Shown here: positions 45,333 to 55,110 of the stretch, one piece after another
How positions within the stretch are numbered: the first letter of the stretch is position 1
Layout of the letters: the number at the start of each line of letters is the position of its first letter
Assembly (NCBI RefSeq): GCF_900117415.1
Contig: NZ_FPEI01000006.1
Span: forward strand, 1,178,001 to 1,242,000
Length of the DNA: 64,000 nt
Source: Hyphomicrobium sp. CS1BSMeth3
GTDB taxonomy: Bacteria > Pseudomonadota > Alphaproteobacteria > Rhizobiales > Hyphomicrobiaceae
Direction of reading: 5' to 3'
Notes under the pieces: generated by a model
Databases searched by the model: none
Seen by the model: the letters and a program-made list of their open reading frames with translations, nothing else
Told to the model about the DNA's origin: nothing
Made by a program: the position numbers and the translations under genes

Positions 45333-47555
45333 CTAAACGCCGAGCAGGTGCTCGATGCGGATCGGCAATTCGTGGATGCGCCGTCCGGTTGCATGGAAGA
45401 CGGCATTTGCTATAGCCGGCGCCATGCCGACGAGCGAGACCTCGCCGAGCCCCTTCACGCCAAGGGGATTGACGTGCGGATCGACCTCGTCGACGAACAG
45501 CACATCCAAGTCCGGAATGTCGAGGTTCACCGGGAGCAAGTACTCTGCCATGTGCGCGTTGACGGGGCGCCCATCGCGTGCGTCGAGTGACGTGTGCTCC
45601 ATCAAGGCCATGCCGATGCCGCCGATCATGCCGCCCAGACACTGACTTCGCGCGAGCCTCGGATTGACGATGCGTCCTGCACCGTACGCCCCGAGCGCCC
45701 GTCTCACGCGCGCGATGCCGACATCGGGATCGACGGAAACCTCCACGAACACCGCGCCGAAAGCGTGCATGGAGTACTTGTTGTCGATCTCGGGATCTCG
45801 CGCGACGCTCACGGTCGCCTCAACCGGCACGCCGCCGGCAGCACCAACGATCTCGGCGTAGGACTGGCCGCTTGCCGCGCCTCCTTTCCGGCGCAGATGG
45901 CCATCGACCCATTCCAATGCCTCCTTGCCCATGTTGTGCGCCGGCGAGCGCGGGTTCGCGGCCGCGCGCTCGACAAGCAGATCCTGGACGGCGAGGCAGG
46001 CCGCCCGAATGGCCGAGCCGACAGCCGCCATGGTTTGCGATCCACCATGCGGCGGTGCTGGTGGAAAATCCGAGTTCCCGAGGCTGAAGCGAACGCGCCC
46101 GACAGGAATGCCGAGCGTATCCGCCGCGACCTGGGTCATGGATGTGTACGTGCCAGGCCCCATATCGCTGGCCGCGCTCTCGATTTCCGCCGTGCCATCG
46201 GCGAGAAGGCGCGCCCGCGCACTGGCCGGGAATTGCATCGCAGGATATGTCGCGGTCGCCGTGCCCATGCCGATCAACAGTCGCCCATCGCGCATGGACT
46301 GCGGCTCGGGCGTTCGCTTGGCCCAGCCGAAGCGCTCCGCGCCAATGTCATAGCACGCCATGAGCGAGCGGCTCGAGAACGGCCTGTTCGTGCTCTCGTC
46401 GATCCGAGGCTCGTTGCGCCGGCGAAGCTCGATCGGATCGATCCCGAGCTTGTAGGCGAGCTCATCGAGCGCTGTCTCGAGTGCGTACATGCCGCTCGCC
46501 TCGCCGGGCCCGCGCATGTATGTGGGCGTGCCCGTGTCGAGCGGCACCAGACGGTAGCGGGTCCTCACATTCGGGCACGAATACATGAAGTCCGTACCGG
46601 ACGTGAGCGACTCGATGAACTGCTCGTAGCGGCTCGTCTCGCCTGTGCCCTCATGAATGATGCTGGTCAGTCGGCCGTCGCGCGTAGCGCCAAGCGCCAT
46701 GCGTTGCAGTGTCCGTGGCCGATGCCCGGTGGTGAATGACATCTGTCGGCGCGTGAGCGCGAGCTTGACCGGCCGCCCCACTTGCCGCGCGGCCAATGCG
46801 GCGAGAGTGACGTGCGGCCACGTGCGCAGGCTCGTTCCGAATGCGCCGCCGACGAAGGGGCAGATCACCTGCACATTTTCTGGTGCCATGCCGAAGACCG
46901 CCGCGATCTCTTCCTGCTCGTTGGCGACGAACTGGCTCTTGCTCCAGAGCGTCAGGCGATCGCCATCCCATGCCGCAATAGTTGCATGGGGCTCCATTGG
47001 ATGATGGTTCTGCCGCGCGATGTCCGACGTGATATCGACCGCCACGGCCGCCGACGCGAGGGCGGCCTCAGGATCTCCGCGAACGTTGTCGGCTTCCAGT
47101 CGGCCGTCCGCTTCAGGCGCGATCGGCTTTGCCTGCTTGTCGCGCGGGCCGACGATCGGATGCTGCGCATCATACGTAATGCGCAACGCCGCGGCCGCGC
47201 GCTCCGCACGCACCAGAGTGTCGGCGACGACGAGCGCCACAGGCTGGCCATAGAAGCGCACCTGATCATCCTGCAGCACGTGCAGGCGCTCGCCATAGGA
47301 AGGATCGATACCGCCCTTGTGTGGATTGTACGGAAGGCGGGGCGCATTGAGATGGCTGATGATGGCCAGAACGCCAGGCAGGTGCTCGGCCGCCGGATCG
47401 ATCCCCGTGATGCGCCCGAGGCCGATCGTGCTCGAGACGATCACTGCATAGGCCTGATTGGGCTGATTGAACTCGGCTGCGTAGCGTGCCGCGCCAGTAA
47501 CCTTTGCGCGCCCGTCGATACGGGTGAGCGGCTTTCCAATGGCTTGCGGGTTCAT
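45333..47555 (-). CDS. paoC: Aldehyde oxidoreductase molybdenum-binding subunit PaoC
   Basis: A 740-residue xanthine oxidase family large subunit. Moco-binding segments are visible: GGAFGTSLRTWPH near residue 240 and GGSQTMAAVGSAI near residue 500, with the catalytic Glu in GVKGLGEVSLVGM near the C terminus. It pairs with an FAD subunit and a 2Fe-2S subunit encoded upstream in the order of E. coli paoABC (yagTSR). That enzyme is periplasmic and oxidises aromatic aldehydes to acids. The start at 47555 overlaps the preceding stop by ATGA. Moco would be supplied in part by MoeA. Confidence 0.9.
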   Translation of the reverse strand: MNPQAIGKPLTRIDGRAKVTGAARYAAEFNQPNQAYAVIVSSTIGLGRITGIDPAAEHLPGVLAIISHLNAPRLPYNPHKGGIDPSYGERLHVLQDDQVRFYGQPVALVVADTLVRAERAAAALRITYDAQHPIVGPRDKQAKPIAPEADGRLEADNVRGDPEAALASAAVAVDITSDIARQNHHPMEPHATIAAWDGDRLTLWSKSQFVANEQEEIAAVFGMAPENVQVICPFVGGAFGTSLRTWPHVTLAALAARQVGRPVKLALTRRQMSFTTGHRPRTLQRMALGATRDGRLTSIIHEGTGETSRYEQFIESLTSGTDFMYSCPNVRTRYRLVPLDTGTPTYMRGPGEASGMYALETALDELAYKLGIDPIELRRRNEPRIDESTNRPFSSRSLMACYDIGAERFGWAKRTPEPQSMRDGRLLIGMGTATATYPAMQFPASARARLLADGTAEIESAASDMGPGTYTSMTQVAADTLGIPVGRVRFSLGNSDFPPAPPHGGSQTMAAVGSAIRAACLAVQDLLVERAAANPRSPAHNMGKEALEWVDGHLRRKGGAASGQSYAEIVGAAGGVPVEATVSVARDPEIDNKYSMHAFGAVFVEVSVDPDVGIARVRRALGAYGAGRIVNPRLARSQCLGGMIGGIGMALMEHTSLDARDGRPVNAHMAEYLLPVNLDIPDLDVLFVDEVDPHVNPLGVKGLGEVSLVGMAPAIANAVFHATGRRIHELPIRIEHLLGV

Positions 47556-48529
47556 GGCACATCTCTCGCCAGTTCGAGGGCCCGGACGATGGTTGCGGGC
47601 ATGAGCTCCATCTTGAACTTGTTGCCCGATCTGGCCTGCGCTCCGGCGAGAGACAGGCGCGCCGCCAGCTCGAACGAGGAGCGGTCCGCCGGCCGACCGG
47701 CCAGCGCCTGCTCGCAGGCACGCATGCGCCAGGGCTTGGTTCCAACGCCACCGCACGCGATACGCGCCTCGCGGATGACACCGTTCTCCAGATCGAGCAG
47801 AGCAGCGGCCGAGACGACCGCGAACTCATAGGATGAGCGATCGCGGACCTTGAGATATCGGGCTCTCGGCGCGTACCGACCACCCGGCACGCGGATAGCC
47901 GTGATGAGCTCGCCAGGCTGCAATGTGTGCTCGAGATGCGGCGTCGTACCGGGAAGGCGGAACAGATCCTCGACCGGAAAGGTGCGCTCTCCGTTCGGCC
48001 CCAGGACCTGCATGGTGGCATCGAGCGCAACCAGGGCCACGGCAACATCGGAGGCATGTGTCGCGAGACAATGACTGCTCGTGCCGAGCACGGCGTGATT
48101 GCCGTTGTAGCCGTCCATCGCAGAGCATCCAGAGTCTGGCGTACGTTTGTTGCAGCCGGCATCGAGCATCCGAAAATACGGACAGCGCGTGCGCTGGAGC
48201 AGATTGCCGCCCATCGTTGCGAGATTGCGCAACTGCGGTGAGGCACCCTCGAGCAGCGCTTCGGAAATGACCGGCTGCAGGCGCTTCACGTCCGGATGCG
48301 CCGCGCACGCCGACATCGTCACGAGAGCACCTATGACGAGATCGTCTCCGTCGGCCTGGAGGCGCTTCAACGGCAGCGCATTGATGTCGACCAGGCGATC
48401 GGGCTGTTCGACCTCCTCGCGCATCAGATCGACGAGCGTCGTGCCGCCCGCGATGTAGCGCGCCCCGGCCCTCGCAGCGGCAATCGCATCACCGACGCTC
48501 GACGCTTTCTGCAAGCTGAAAGGGATCAT
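47552..48529 (-). CDS. paoB: Aldehyde oxidoreductase FAD-binding subunit PaoB, with extra 4Fe-4S site
   Basis: A 325-residue FAD subunit. The FAD-binding loops are ARYIAGGTTLVDLM (residues ~22-36) and ASPQLRNLATMGGNLLQRT (~100-118). The insert CPYFRMLDAGCNKRTPDSGC and later C in SSHCLATH supply four cysteines for the extra [4Fe-4S] cluster characteristic of the PaoB/YagS type. The ATG at 48529 overlaps the 2Fe-2S subunit stop by ATGA. The three genes are fully coupled. Confidence 0.9.
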   Translation of the reverse strand: MIPFSLQKASSVGDAIAAARAGARYIAGGTTLVDLMREEVEQPDRLVDINALPLKRLQADGDDLVIGALVTMSACAAHPDVKRLQPVISEALLEGASPQLRNLATMGGNLLQRTRCPYFRMLDAGCNKRTPDSGCSAMDGYNGNHAVLGTSSHCLATHASDVAVALVALDATMQVLGPNGERTFPVEDLFRLPGTTPHLEHTLQPGELITAIRVPGGRYAPRARYLKVRDRSSYEFAVVSAAALLDLENGVIREARIACGGVGTKPWRMRACEQALAGRPADRSSFELAARLSLAGAQARSGNKFKMELMPATIVRALELARDVP

Positions 48530-49158
48530 AGCTTGCCCCCTTTCGCGACGTCGGAGATGGCTTCGACAATGCCGGCATAGGCACCGCATCGGCAGATGTT
48601 GCCGCTCATCCAGGCTTTGATTTCCTGCACCGATCCCGCATGGCCTTCGGATATGCAGGCGACACCGGACATGATCTGGCCGGGCGTGCAGTAGCCGCAC
48701 TGAAGGCCGTCCCGCTCGATGAATGCCTGCTGCAGGGGATGCAGATCGTCGCCCTTGGCGAGCCCTTCGATCGTCGTGATCTCGGCACCATCGTGCATCG
48801 CCGCCAATGCGAGGCAGGAATTGATCCGCTGGCCATTCAGAAGGACGGTGCACGCGCCGCACGCACCTGCATTGCAGCCCTTCTTGGTCCCCGTGAGGTC
48901 TAGCGTCTCGCGCAGGATATCGAGGATCGACTGGCGCGGATCGACAGAGAGCGTGCGCGGCTGGCCATTGACGATGAGGCGAATGGTGCTGCCCTCTGCC
49001 GCTGCAGAGGTCGTTGGTCCAGTCTGCTGGGCGTTCGACGCTGGCGCCGTGGCGAAGGCCACTGCACTTGCTGCCGTCTGCAATGCGGCGCGCCGCGTTA
49101 CGCGCGCAGGAGGGTCGCTGCGCCCCTGGCTTCCAGTGTGCTCTGCGTCTGTGGACAT
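48526..49158 (-). CDS. paoA: Aldehyde oxidoreductase 2Fe-2S subunit PaoA, Tat-exported
   Basis: A 210-residue iron-sulfur subunit. A twin-arginine signal (RVTRRAALQTAASAVAFA) directs the complex to the periplasm. The plant-type cluster is CNAGACGACTVLLNGQRINSC and the second cluster is CGYCTPGQ ... NICRCGAY. It leads the paoABC operon. The ATG at 49158 gives a suitable signal length; an earlier in-frame ATG at 49209 would place extra residues before the Tat motif. About 200 bases separate it from the end of fabI. Confidence 0.9.
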   Translation of the reverse strand: MSTDAEHTGSQGRSDPPARVTRRAALQTAASAVAFATAPASNAQQTGPTTSAAAEGSTIRLIVNGQPRTLSVDPRQSILDILRETLDLTGTKKGCNAGACGACTVLLNGQRINSCLALAAMHDGAEITTIEGLAKGDDLHPLQQAFIERDGLQCGYCTPGQIMSGVACISEGHAGSVQEIKAWMSGNICRCGAYAGIVEAISDVAKGGKL

Positions 49159-49360
49159 GGCTATGATCACTCCATTTTCATGGTTTCTCTCTCTTCCACT
49201 TCCATGCAATCCCCCCTAGGCCGATCGGGTCGACCTCACCTGACACCCTCGAACTGCGATTTCGTGCAGAGCGACCAACGGGGCTCGGCCGAAGCGGCAG
49301 CTTTGCAAGGACGAGCTGGCCCTATGCGCCAGTACGTGCGGGGCTTCGGCCTCTCAGCCC

Positions 49361-50143
49361 TCAATCGATGATGTGGTAGCCGCCATCAATGTACAGCGTA
49401 TCGCCCGTGATCAGCTTCGCCGCATCCGTAGCCAGGAAGGCGACCGCGACACCGACATCGTCGATCGAAACGAGGCTTCGCGTCGGAGCCTTGGATTCCG
49501 CCTTGCTCAGCAGGGCATCGAAATCGGAAATACCGGATGCCGCGCGCGTCTTGAGCGGACCCGGCGAAATGGCATGCACTCTGATCTTCTTCGGCCCCAG
49601 CTCGGCGGCCATATAGCGCGTTGCCGACTCCAGTGCTGCCTTCACAGGCCCCATCATGTTGTAGTGCTCGACGACCATCTGCGAGCCGTAATAGGTCATC
49701 GTGAATGCAACGCCGCCGTTCTTCATGAGCGGCTCCGCGAGCTTGGTCATGCGGATGAAAGACCAGCACGAGAGCTCCATCGCGAGAAGAAATCCCGCCT
49801 TGGAGCAATCGACGACCCGGCCTTGCAGATCATCCTTGGGTGCAAAGGCAATGGAGTGCAGGAGGATATCGAGCCGGCCCCACTTCTTCTCGATGTTCTC
49901 GAATACGGCTTCGAGCTGATTGCCCTGGCCCAAGTCCAGCGGCAGAAATATGGATGCGCCAAGCTCCTGCGCCAAGGGCTCCACGTAGGTGCGTGTCTTG
50001 TCGTTCAGATAGGTAATCGCTAGATCCGCTCCGAAGGTTTGGAAGGCCTTGGCACAGCCCCAGGCAATCGACTTGTCATTGGCGATGCCGGTGACGAGTG
50101 CCTTTTTCCCCTTCAGAAGCGTGAGAGACGAAAGGTCGATCAT
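49361..50143 (-). CDS. fabI: Enoyl-[acyl-carrier-protein] reductase FabI
   Basis: A 260-residue NADH-dependent reductase of the last fatty-acid elongation step. It has the FabI-type nucleotide site VTGIANDKSIAWGCA and the catalytic Tyr-x6-Lys arrangement in YYGSQMVVEHYNMMGPVKAALE. The C terminus reads ITGDTLYIDGGYHIID. Its start overlaps the ackA stop by ATGA, so it is the last gene of the pta-ackA-fabI transcript. As genomes of this kind often hold several fabI genes, this copy may serve a special acyl pool. Confidence 0.93.
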   Translation of the reverse strand: MIDLSSLTLLKGKKALVTGIANDKSIAWGCAKAFQTFGADLAITYLNDKTRTYVEPLAQELGASIFLPLDLGQGNQLEAVFENIEKKWGRLDILLHSIAFAPKDDLQGRVVDCSKAGFLLAMELSCWSFIRMTKLAEPLMKNGGVAFTMTYYGSQMVVEHYNMMGPVKAALESATRYMAAELGPKKIRVHAISPGPLKTRAASGISDFDALLSKAESKAPTRSLVSIDDVGVAVAFLATDAAKLITGDTLYIDGGYHIID

Positions 50144-51354
50144 GCTCGCAACTCCCAAACGCTCTTCTCGACATTTTGCGTCACGACGCGCCATGTATGG
50201 CGCGCGATCATCAACTCCTCATCGGTTGGAATGACGTAACAACCGACCTTGGAGTCACGCGTAGATATGCGCAGCGCGCTCTGCTCGTTCGCATCGGGAT
50301 CGAGCTCCACGCCGAGCCAATCCATCTGGCGGATGACCGCCTCGCGAATGCTCGGCGCGTGCTCGCCGATACCTGCCGTGAAGACGAAGCCGTCCAGGCC
50401 GCGCATTGCGGCAGCCAGCATCCCAGCGAAGAGAGAGATCCTGTAGGTGAAGTAGTCGAGCGCCATCTTCGCGCGAGGTTCTGTGCTGGCCAGCAGCTCA
50501 CGCACGTCATTGCTCATGCCCGACAGCCCCAAGAGACCGCATTTCTTGTAGAGGAGGTCGACAAGCGCGCCGGACCCGAGATGCTTCTGATCGACGAGGT
50601 AGAGGATCACGCCCGCATCCAACTGTCCCGGCCGCGTGCCCATGGGCAGACCATCGAGCGCCGTAAAGCCCATGGTGCTTTCGACGCTGCGGCCGCCCAT
50701 CATCGCGCACATGGAGGCCCCGCTGCCGAGATGTGCGACGATAACTCTCTTGCCCACGAGCTCCGGAGCGAGGCTCTCGAAGCTCTGGGCGATGTATTCG
50801 TAGGAAAGCCCGTGGAAGCCATAGCGCCGGATCCCTTCGACATAGAGATCCTCCGGTATGGCGTAGCGATCTGCGATTTCCGCGTGTCCCCGGTGGAAGG
50901 CCGTGTCGAAGCAGGCGACCTGCGGCAGATGCGGCTGCCTCTCGAGCAGCAGTCGAATTGGAGCGAGGTTGTTCGGTTGATGCAGGGGAGCCAGCGGAAC
51001 GAGCCTCTCGAGCTGGCGCAGCACCGCCTCGTTCACGATGGTCGGTGCGCTGTAGTCTGGCCCGCCGTGTACGACGCGGTGACCGACGGCAATCGGCAGA
51101 TCGCCGCTGCTGTACGCCCTCACAAACTTGACGACTTCGTCCAACGCATCTGAAACACCGTCGATCTCATCGGCTTCCCAAGTCTGGTCGATGAGCGTCT
51201 GATCGCCATCGGCGGCGAAAAGATGCGGCAGCGAGCCAATGCCGTCGAAGCCCCCCTTCATCAGCCGGCGGCACTCACCATCCCCGTCGACCGAGAAGAG
51301 CTGGAACTTGATGCTCGAGCTTCCAGCATTCACCACGAAGATCGCGTTGCTCAT
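50140..51354 (-). CDS. ackA: Acetate kinase
   Basis: A 404-residue acetate/propionate kinase that interconverts acetyl phosphate plus ADP with acetate plus ATP. It starts VVNAGSSSIKFQLFS and contains GHRVVHGG near residue 92, CFDTAFHRG near 150 and FTAGIGEHAP near 330, all family signatures. It lies between pta and fabI, with 3 bases to pta and an ATGA overlap with fabI. Confidence 0.95.
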   Translation of the reverse strand: MSNAIFVVNAGSSSIKFQLFSVDGDGECRRLMKGGFDGIGSLPHLFAADGDQTLIDQTWEADEIDGVSDALDEVVKFVRAYSSGDLPIAVGHRVVHGGPDYSAPTIVNEAVLRQLERLVPLAPLHQPNNLAPIRLLLERQPHLPQVACFDTAFHRGHAEIADRYAIPEDLYVEGIRRYGFHGLSYEYIAQSFESLAPELVGKRVIVAHLGSGASMCAMMGGRSVESTMGFTALDGLPMGTRPGQLDAGVILYLVDQKHLGSGALVDLLYKKCGLLGLSGMSNDVRELLASTEPRAKMALDYFTYRISLFAGMLAAAMRGLDGFVFTAGIGEHAPSIREAVIRQMDWLGVELDPDANEQSALRISTRDSKVGCYVIPTDEELMIARHTWRVVTQNVEKSVWELRA

Positions 51355-51357
51355 GGC

Positions 51358-52335
51358 TCAGCTCTGTATGGGCCGACCGGTTCTCTGGCTGTAAGCGAGA
51401 AGAGACGCCACTGCACAGGACGCGAGGCGCGTTCGAAGATTGTCGGCGCGTGACGTCAGAATGACCGGCACGCGTGCGCCGAGCACGATACCTGCAGCAT
51501 CGGCATTGGAGAGGAAGGACAGATTCTTCGCGAGCATGTTGCCGGCTTCCAGATCCGGCACGACGAGGATCTGCGCCTTTCCGGCAACCGAGGACTTGAT
51601 GCCCTTGATCCGCGCGGCTTCCTCGCTGATGGCATTGTCGAACGCGAGGGGACCATCCAGGTCGCCGCCCGTGATCTGCCCGCGATCCGCCATTTTGCAC
51701 AGCGCCGCCGCTTCGATGGTCGAGGGGATAGCCACGCTCACAGTTTCAACGGCGGACAGTATGGCGACCTTGGGCGTGCCAAGGCCGAGCCCCACGAACA
51801 AGTCGATCGCGTTCTGCACGATGTCGCGCTTGGCCATCAGATCCGGCGCGATATTCACGGCCGCATCCGTGATGAACAGGGTCTGACTATGCGTGGGAAC
51901 GTCCATGATGAAGACATGGCTCACGCGCCGCCCCGTCCGAAGACCATCCCGCTTCGTGACCTCGCCGAGGATCTCATCCGAATGGAGACTGCCCTTCATC
52001 AGCAGCTCGGCCTTGCCCTCGCGCACGAGCGCAACGGCCCTCTCCGCCGAAGCCTGGCTGTGCGACGCATCGACAATCTCGATGCCGCTGATGTCGAGAT
52101 TGAGCTTCTCGGAGATGCCGCGGATCCTGCCGGCCGGGCCGACCAGGATCGGCATGATCAAGCCGGCCTGAAAAGCCTCGATGGTGCCGCTGAGAGAGCT
52201 TTCGTCGCACGGGTGCGCCACAGCCGTCCACAATGGCGGCTTGGTCTTGGCCACATCGATGAGGCGCTCGTACTTGGCGTGCTGGCGAGCATGAAGCTGC
52301 GTCGGTGACTTGAGTTGAGCTGTTGCCTTGGCCAT
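51358..52335 (-). CDS. pta: Phosphate acetyltransferase (or phosphate butyryltransferase-like)
   Basis: A 325-residue protein of the phosphate acetyl/butaryl transferase family, converting acyl-CoA and phosphate to acyl phosphate. Typical segments are MKGSLHSDEILGEVTKRDGLRTGRRVSHVFIMD and the C-terminal ANMLAKNL-like AGNMLAKNLSFLSNADAAGIVLGARVPVILTSRAD. Relatives in the same gene context carry an extra N-terminal hydratase domain; it is absent here. It precedes ackA, so the pair makes ATP from acyl-CoA or the reverse. Confidence 0.92.
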   Translation of the reverse strand: MAKATAQLKSPTQLHARQHAKYERLIDVAKTKPPLWTAVAHPCDESSLSGTIEAFQAGLIMPILVGPAGRIRGISEKLNLDISGIEIVDASHSQASAERAVALVREGKAELLMKGSLHSDEILGEVTKRDGLRTGRRVSHVFIMDVPTHSQTLFITDAAVNIAPDLMAKRDIVQNAIDLFVGLGLGTPKVAILSAVETVSVAIPSTIEAAALCKMADRGQITGGDLDGPLAFDNAISEEAARIKGIKSSVAGKAQILVVPDLEAGNMLAKNLSFLSNADAAGIVLGARVPVILTSRADNLRTRLASCAVASLLAYSQRTGRPIQS

Positions 52336-52374
52336 CCTGATGTACTCACACGCTGGCCGCCATGAACGGTCCCT

Positions 52375-52803
52375 TCACCACTTGAGATTCATGGCGATGG
52401 TTCCTGGCACACCTCCCTCGAAGCTGATCACTTCCGCGGTCAGCTTGAACCCCAGGGGCTTGAGCTCCCTGGCGTAGAATTCGTATGCCTTCTTCGCGAA
52501 GCCTTCGAGGGAGTCGGGCCAGTCAGCATCGCTGTTGTTGATCCGCCGGCCGCGGTCATTGCAGTACTGGCATGGGAAAGTCAGAACCTCGATCTGATGC
52601 TGGCCCTGCCTCGCAGCGATGCTGATGGCATCGTTGATACGCTTGACGACATTGGGATGCAGCTCTCGCGACAAGAAGGCCTCGTGCAGCTCCTTCTTCA
52701 TCTTCTCCTGCTTGAGCTTGTATTGCCGCTCCTCGTCCATCTTGGCGGATTCAGCTTCGGAGGTCATCTCCTTCAGATCGCGTGGGTTGAGGAAACCAGG
52801 CAT
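52375..52803 (-). CDS. Hypothetical protein with charged helix and CxxC
   Basis: A 142-residue cytoplasmic protein. Residues ~14-48 are very rich in Lys and Glu (DEERQYKLKQEKMKKELHEAF), a predicted long helix. A CxxC pair follows in FPCQYCNDRG, and the C-terminal half is mixed alpha/beta (AKKAYEFYARELKPLGFKLTAEVISFEGG). I do not recognise the family. It is encoded between the DUF3141 gene and pta in one minus-strand operon, so it may belong to acyl-CoA/polyhydroxyalkanoate metabolism. An ATG five codons earlier (52818) is possible. Confidence 0.75.
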   Translation of the reverse strand: MPGFLNPRDLKEMTSEAESAKMDEERQYKLKQEKMKKELHEAFLSRELHPNVVKRINDAISIAARQGQHQIEVLTFPCQYCNDRGRRINNSDADWPDSLEGFAKKAYEFYARELKPLGFKLTAEVISFEGGVPGTIAMNLKW

Positions 52804-52851
52804 GATACGCGTCCTCATTTGTGGTTGCTCGAAAGAGCACCGAACATCACA

Positions 52852-55110
52852 CTAGTTCCTGTGGCCCGGCTCTTGCGGTCTCGACGTCATCGAGGATCTG
52901 CCGTGAGGCGGCTCGTCACCATTGTGTCGGGCTGGGCGCCGCCTGTCGTCGAGCCGTAGCAGCGGCTCGATCCCTGCCAATCTCTCTCGCGTGGTCGATT
53001 GCCCGACGACATTGACGATGCGACGTAGCCGACCGATCAGATCGGCGGCGAGCTCGGGGTCTTCCGCCAGCATCTCCGGTATCGTATCCAGGCACGTCCG
53101 CTCGTCGAGCTGAAGCATGAAGTACTGCTCGCGCACGAGCTTCTTGAAGTCGCTGAGCGACATGCCGCGCCCCGCTTCCTCGCGCACTTGCCGCAGAAGA
53201 TTGAAGCCGCGCTCGTCCGCCACACCTTCAGGCATGCGCACGTAGAGGAGGGCCCGCGTGACCGCCTCGCGCGGGCCGCCGTCCGGAATGGCGCGCTTCA
53301 GCTCTTCGATACGCCGCGCAACGAGGGCACGGCGCGCGCCGTCCTCGCCCGCTTGCTCGCGGACCTGGCGATCGGACGCTTTGAGCCCGACAAGCGCCTG
53401 GAGCAGCGGCGCGCCATATATCGCGTAGAAGGTCGCCTCACACATGGCGTCGCGCCAGTCGCGATAGGCATCGAGGCCTTTTTCTATCTGCTCGGACATT
53501 TGCTCCTGCGCACGCCACATCGGATTGTCGGCGGGCACGACCCGGCGATAGTCCTCTGCCATATCCACGAGCGCCCCCATGGGCGGCAGGAGGGGGTTCT
53601 TGGCGGAGAACATCTCGTACTGCAGTCGCAAGGGATGGAGATTGCGTATCCAGCTTGCCACGCCGTCATTGGCGATGCTGCGAACCCAGGGCCGCATGAA
53701 TGTTCGATAGAGGCCGAGATTGATGTCGGATACGCGCGCCGCCGCGGCAAAGCAGCGCTCGTCCTCCTCGCTGTTGCCCCCGAGCGCGCGGATGTCCTCC
53801 AAAGTTCGGCTTACGAAGCGGACCAGGTAGTCTCCCGCCACGAGGTCCGACGTGGGGTCGACATCGCTCTTGGGCGTCAGCACGGCTTCGTAGAGGCCAG
53901 GCGGCAGCACATCGATCAGATCGATATTGCTGGCGAACTCGTCGTGCTCCTTTTTCGCAACGGAGGCGGAGACGAAAATGCCGAGATGGCCGATGGTATC
54001 GTGCAGGGCGTAGACAATGGTTTGCCCGTCGGCACGGATCTCATCGACGCTCTTGTAGAGGTCGAGTATCCAGTCCAAGGCCTGCTGAGGTGGCGTGATG
54101 TTGTCCGCCTTGGAGCAGAAGATGACGATCGGCGATCTGATGTTGTGCAGATCGATGCGCGTTCCGTCGGAGGCCGCGATGCCACTGGATGAGAGCTTGT
54201 TGCCAACGAACAGCTCGTCGGCAATGAACTGCATCTCCTCCGCATTGAGCATGACGTGCCCGCCCCACCACTCCTCGAACTCGAGGTAGCGGGGACCCTC
54301 GGTATCGATCTTCGAATAGAGATTGTAGGTCTTCGTCCAGTATGTGTTCGACGGGTTCAGGTTCTCGAAGTTCGTCACCAGCCAGGCGCCGTCGAACTTG
54401 CCGTTGCCGAGATCGCCCATCAGCGCTGTGAGCCATGTGCCGCCGAGAAGGCCGCCCGTATAGCGCATGGGGTTCTTGCCATGAACGCCTGCCCAATAGG
54501 AGAGCGGCGAGCCCGCGATGATGATCGGGCCGAACAATTCCGGGCGCATGGCGGCCAGCATCATCACGGCCCACCCTGCCTGGCAGTTTCCGATCACTGC
54601 CGGCTTACCTTCAGCCTCGGGGTGGCGGGCGATCACATGCTCCAGGAATGTCGCTTCCGCGCGCGCAATATCCTCGATTGTCTGGCCTGCCACAGGATCG
54701 GGAAGGAAGCCGATGAAATAGCAGGGATGACCGGCCTTGATCGCGACGCCGATCTCGCTGTCGGCCTTGAACCCGCCAATACCAGGGCCGTGGCCGGCCC
54801 GCGGATCGACGATGACGAAGGGCCGCTTTCTCTGATCGAGGTAGAAGTCGCGAGGTGGCACAACGCGCGCCAGGACATAGTTCACCGGGCGTGCGAGTTG
54901 GCGCCCGTCCATGACGAGCTCGACCTCGAATTTCAAGACGTGCGGGGCGGCCTTTGCCGCATGAGTCGCGTAGCGCTCACCACGCTCCGCCATCACATTG
55001 AGAAAGAGAGCCGTGCGCTGAAAGGCGTCCGTCCAATAGTCCGTTACCGTGTCGAAGAACGGCCACGGGCGTGCGTGCTCTCGAAAATCGGCTGATGTGC
55101 GCTGGTTCAT
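52852..55110 (-). CDS. DUF3141 domain protein (PHA-synthase-like alpha/beta hydrolase)
   Basis: A 752-residue protein. Its N-terminal half has an alpha/beta-hydrolase fold with the nucleophile elbow GNCQAGWAVM (Cys in the nucleophile place, as in PHA synthases) near residue 175. The lid and later catalytic residues lie in SKADNITPPQQALDWILDLY and LHDTIGHLGIFVS. The C-terminal half is the less understood helical part of DUF3141. It probably handles hydroxyacyl-CoA or polyester, by family resemblance. It leads the operon with pta, ackA and fabI. Confidence 0.85.
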   Translation of the reverse strand: MNQRTSADFREHARPWPFFDTVTDYWTDAFQRTALFLNVMAERGERYATHAAKAAPHVLKFEVELVMDGRQLARPVNYVLARVVPPRDFYLDQRKRPFVIVDPRAGHGPGIGGFKADSEIGVAIKAGHPCYFIGFLPDPVAGQTIEDIARAEATFLEHVIARHPEAEGKPAVIGNCQAGWAVMMLAAMRPELFGPIIIAGSPLSYWAGVHGKNPMRYTGGLLGGTWLTALMGDLGNGKFDGAWLVTNFENLNPSNTYWTKTYNLYSKIDTEGPRYLEFEEWWGGHVMLNAEEMQFIADELFVGNKLSSSGIAASDGTRIDLHNIRSPIVIFCSKADNITPPQQALDWILDLYKSVDEIRADGQTIVYALHDTIGHLGIFVSASVAKKEHDEFASNIDLIDVLPPGLYEAVLTPKSDVDPTSDLVAGDYLVRFVSRTLEDIRALGGNSEEDERCFAAAARVSDINLGLYRTFMRPWVRSIANDGVASWIRNLHPLRLQYEMFSAKNPLLPPMGALVDMAEDYRRVVPADNPMWRAQEQMSEQIEKGLDAYRDWRDAMCEATFYAIYGAPLLQALVGLKASDRQVREQAGEDGARRALVARRIEELKRAIPDGGPREAVTRALLYVRMPEGVADERGFNLLRQVREEAGRGMSLSDFKKLVREQYFMLQLDERTCLDTIPEMLAEDPELAADLIGRLRRIVNVVGQSTTRERLAGIEPLLRLDDRRRPARHNGDEPPHGRSSMTSRPQEPGHRN

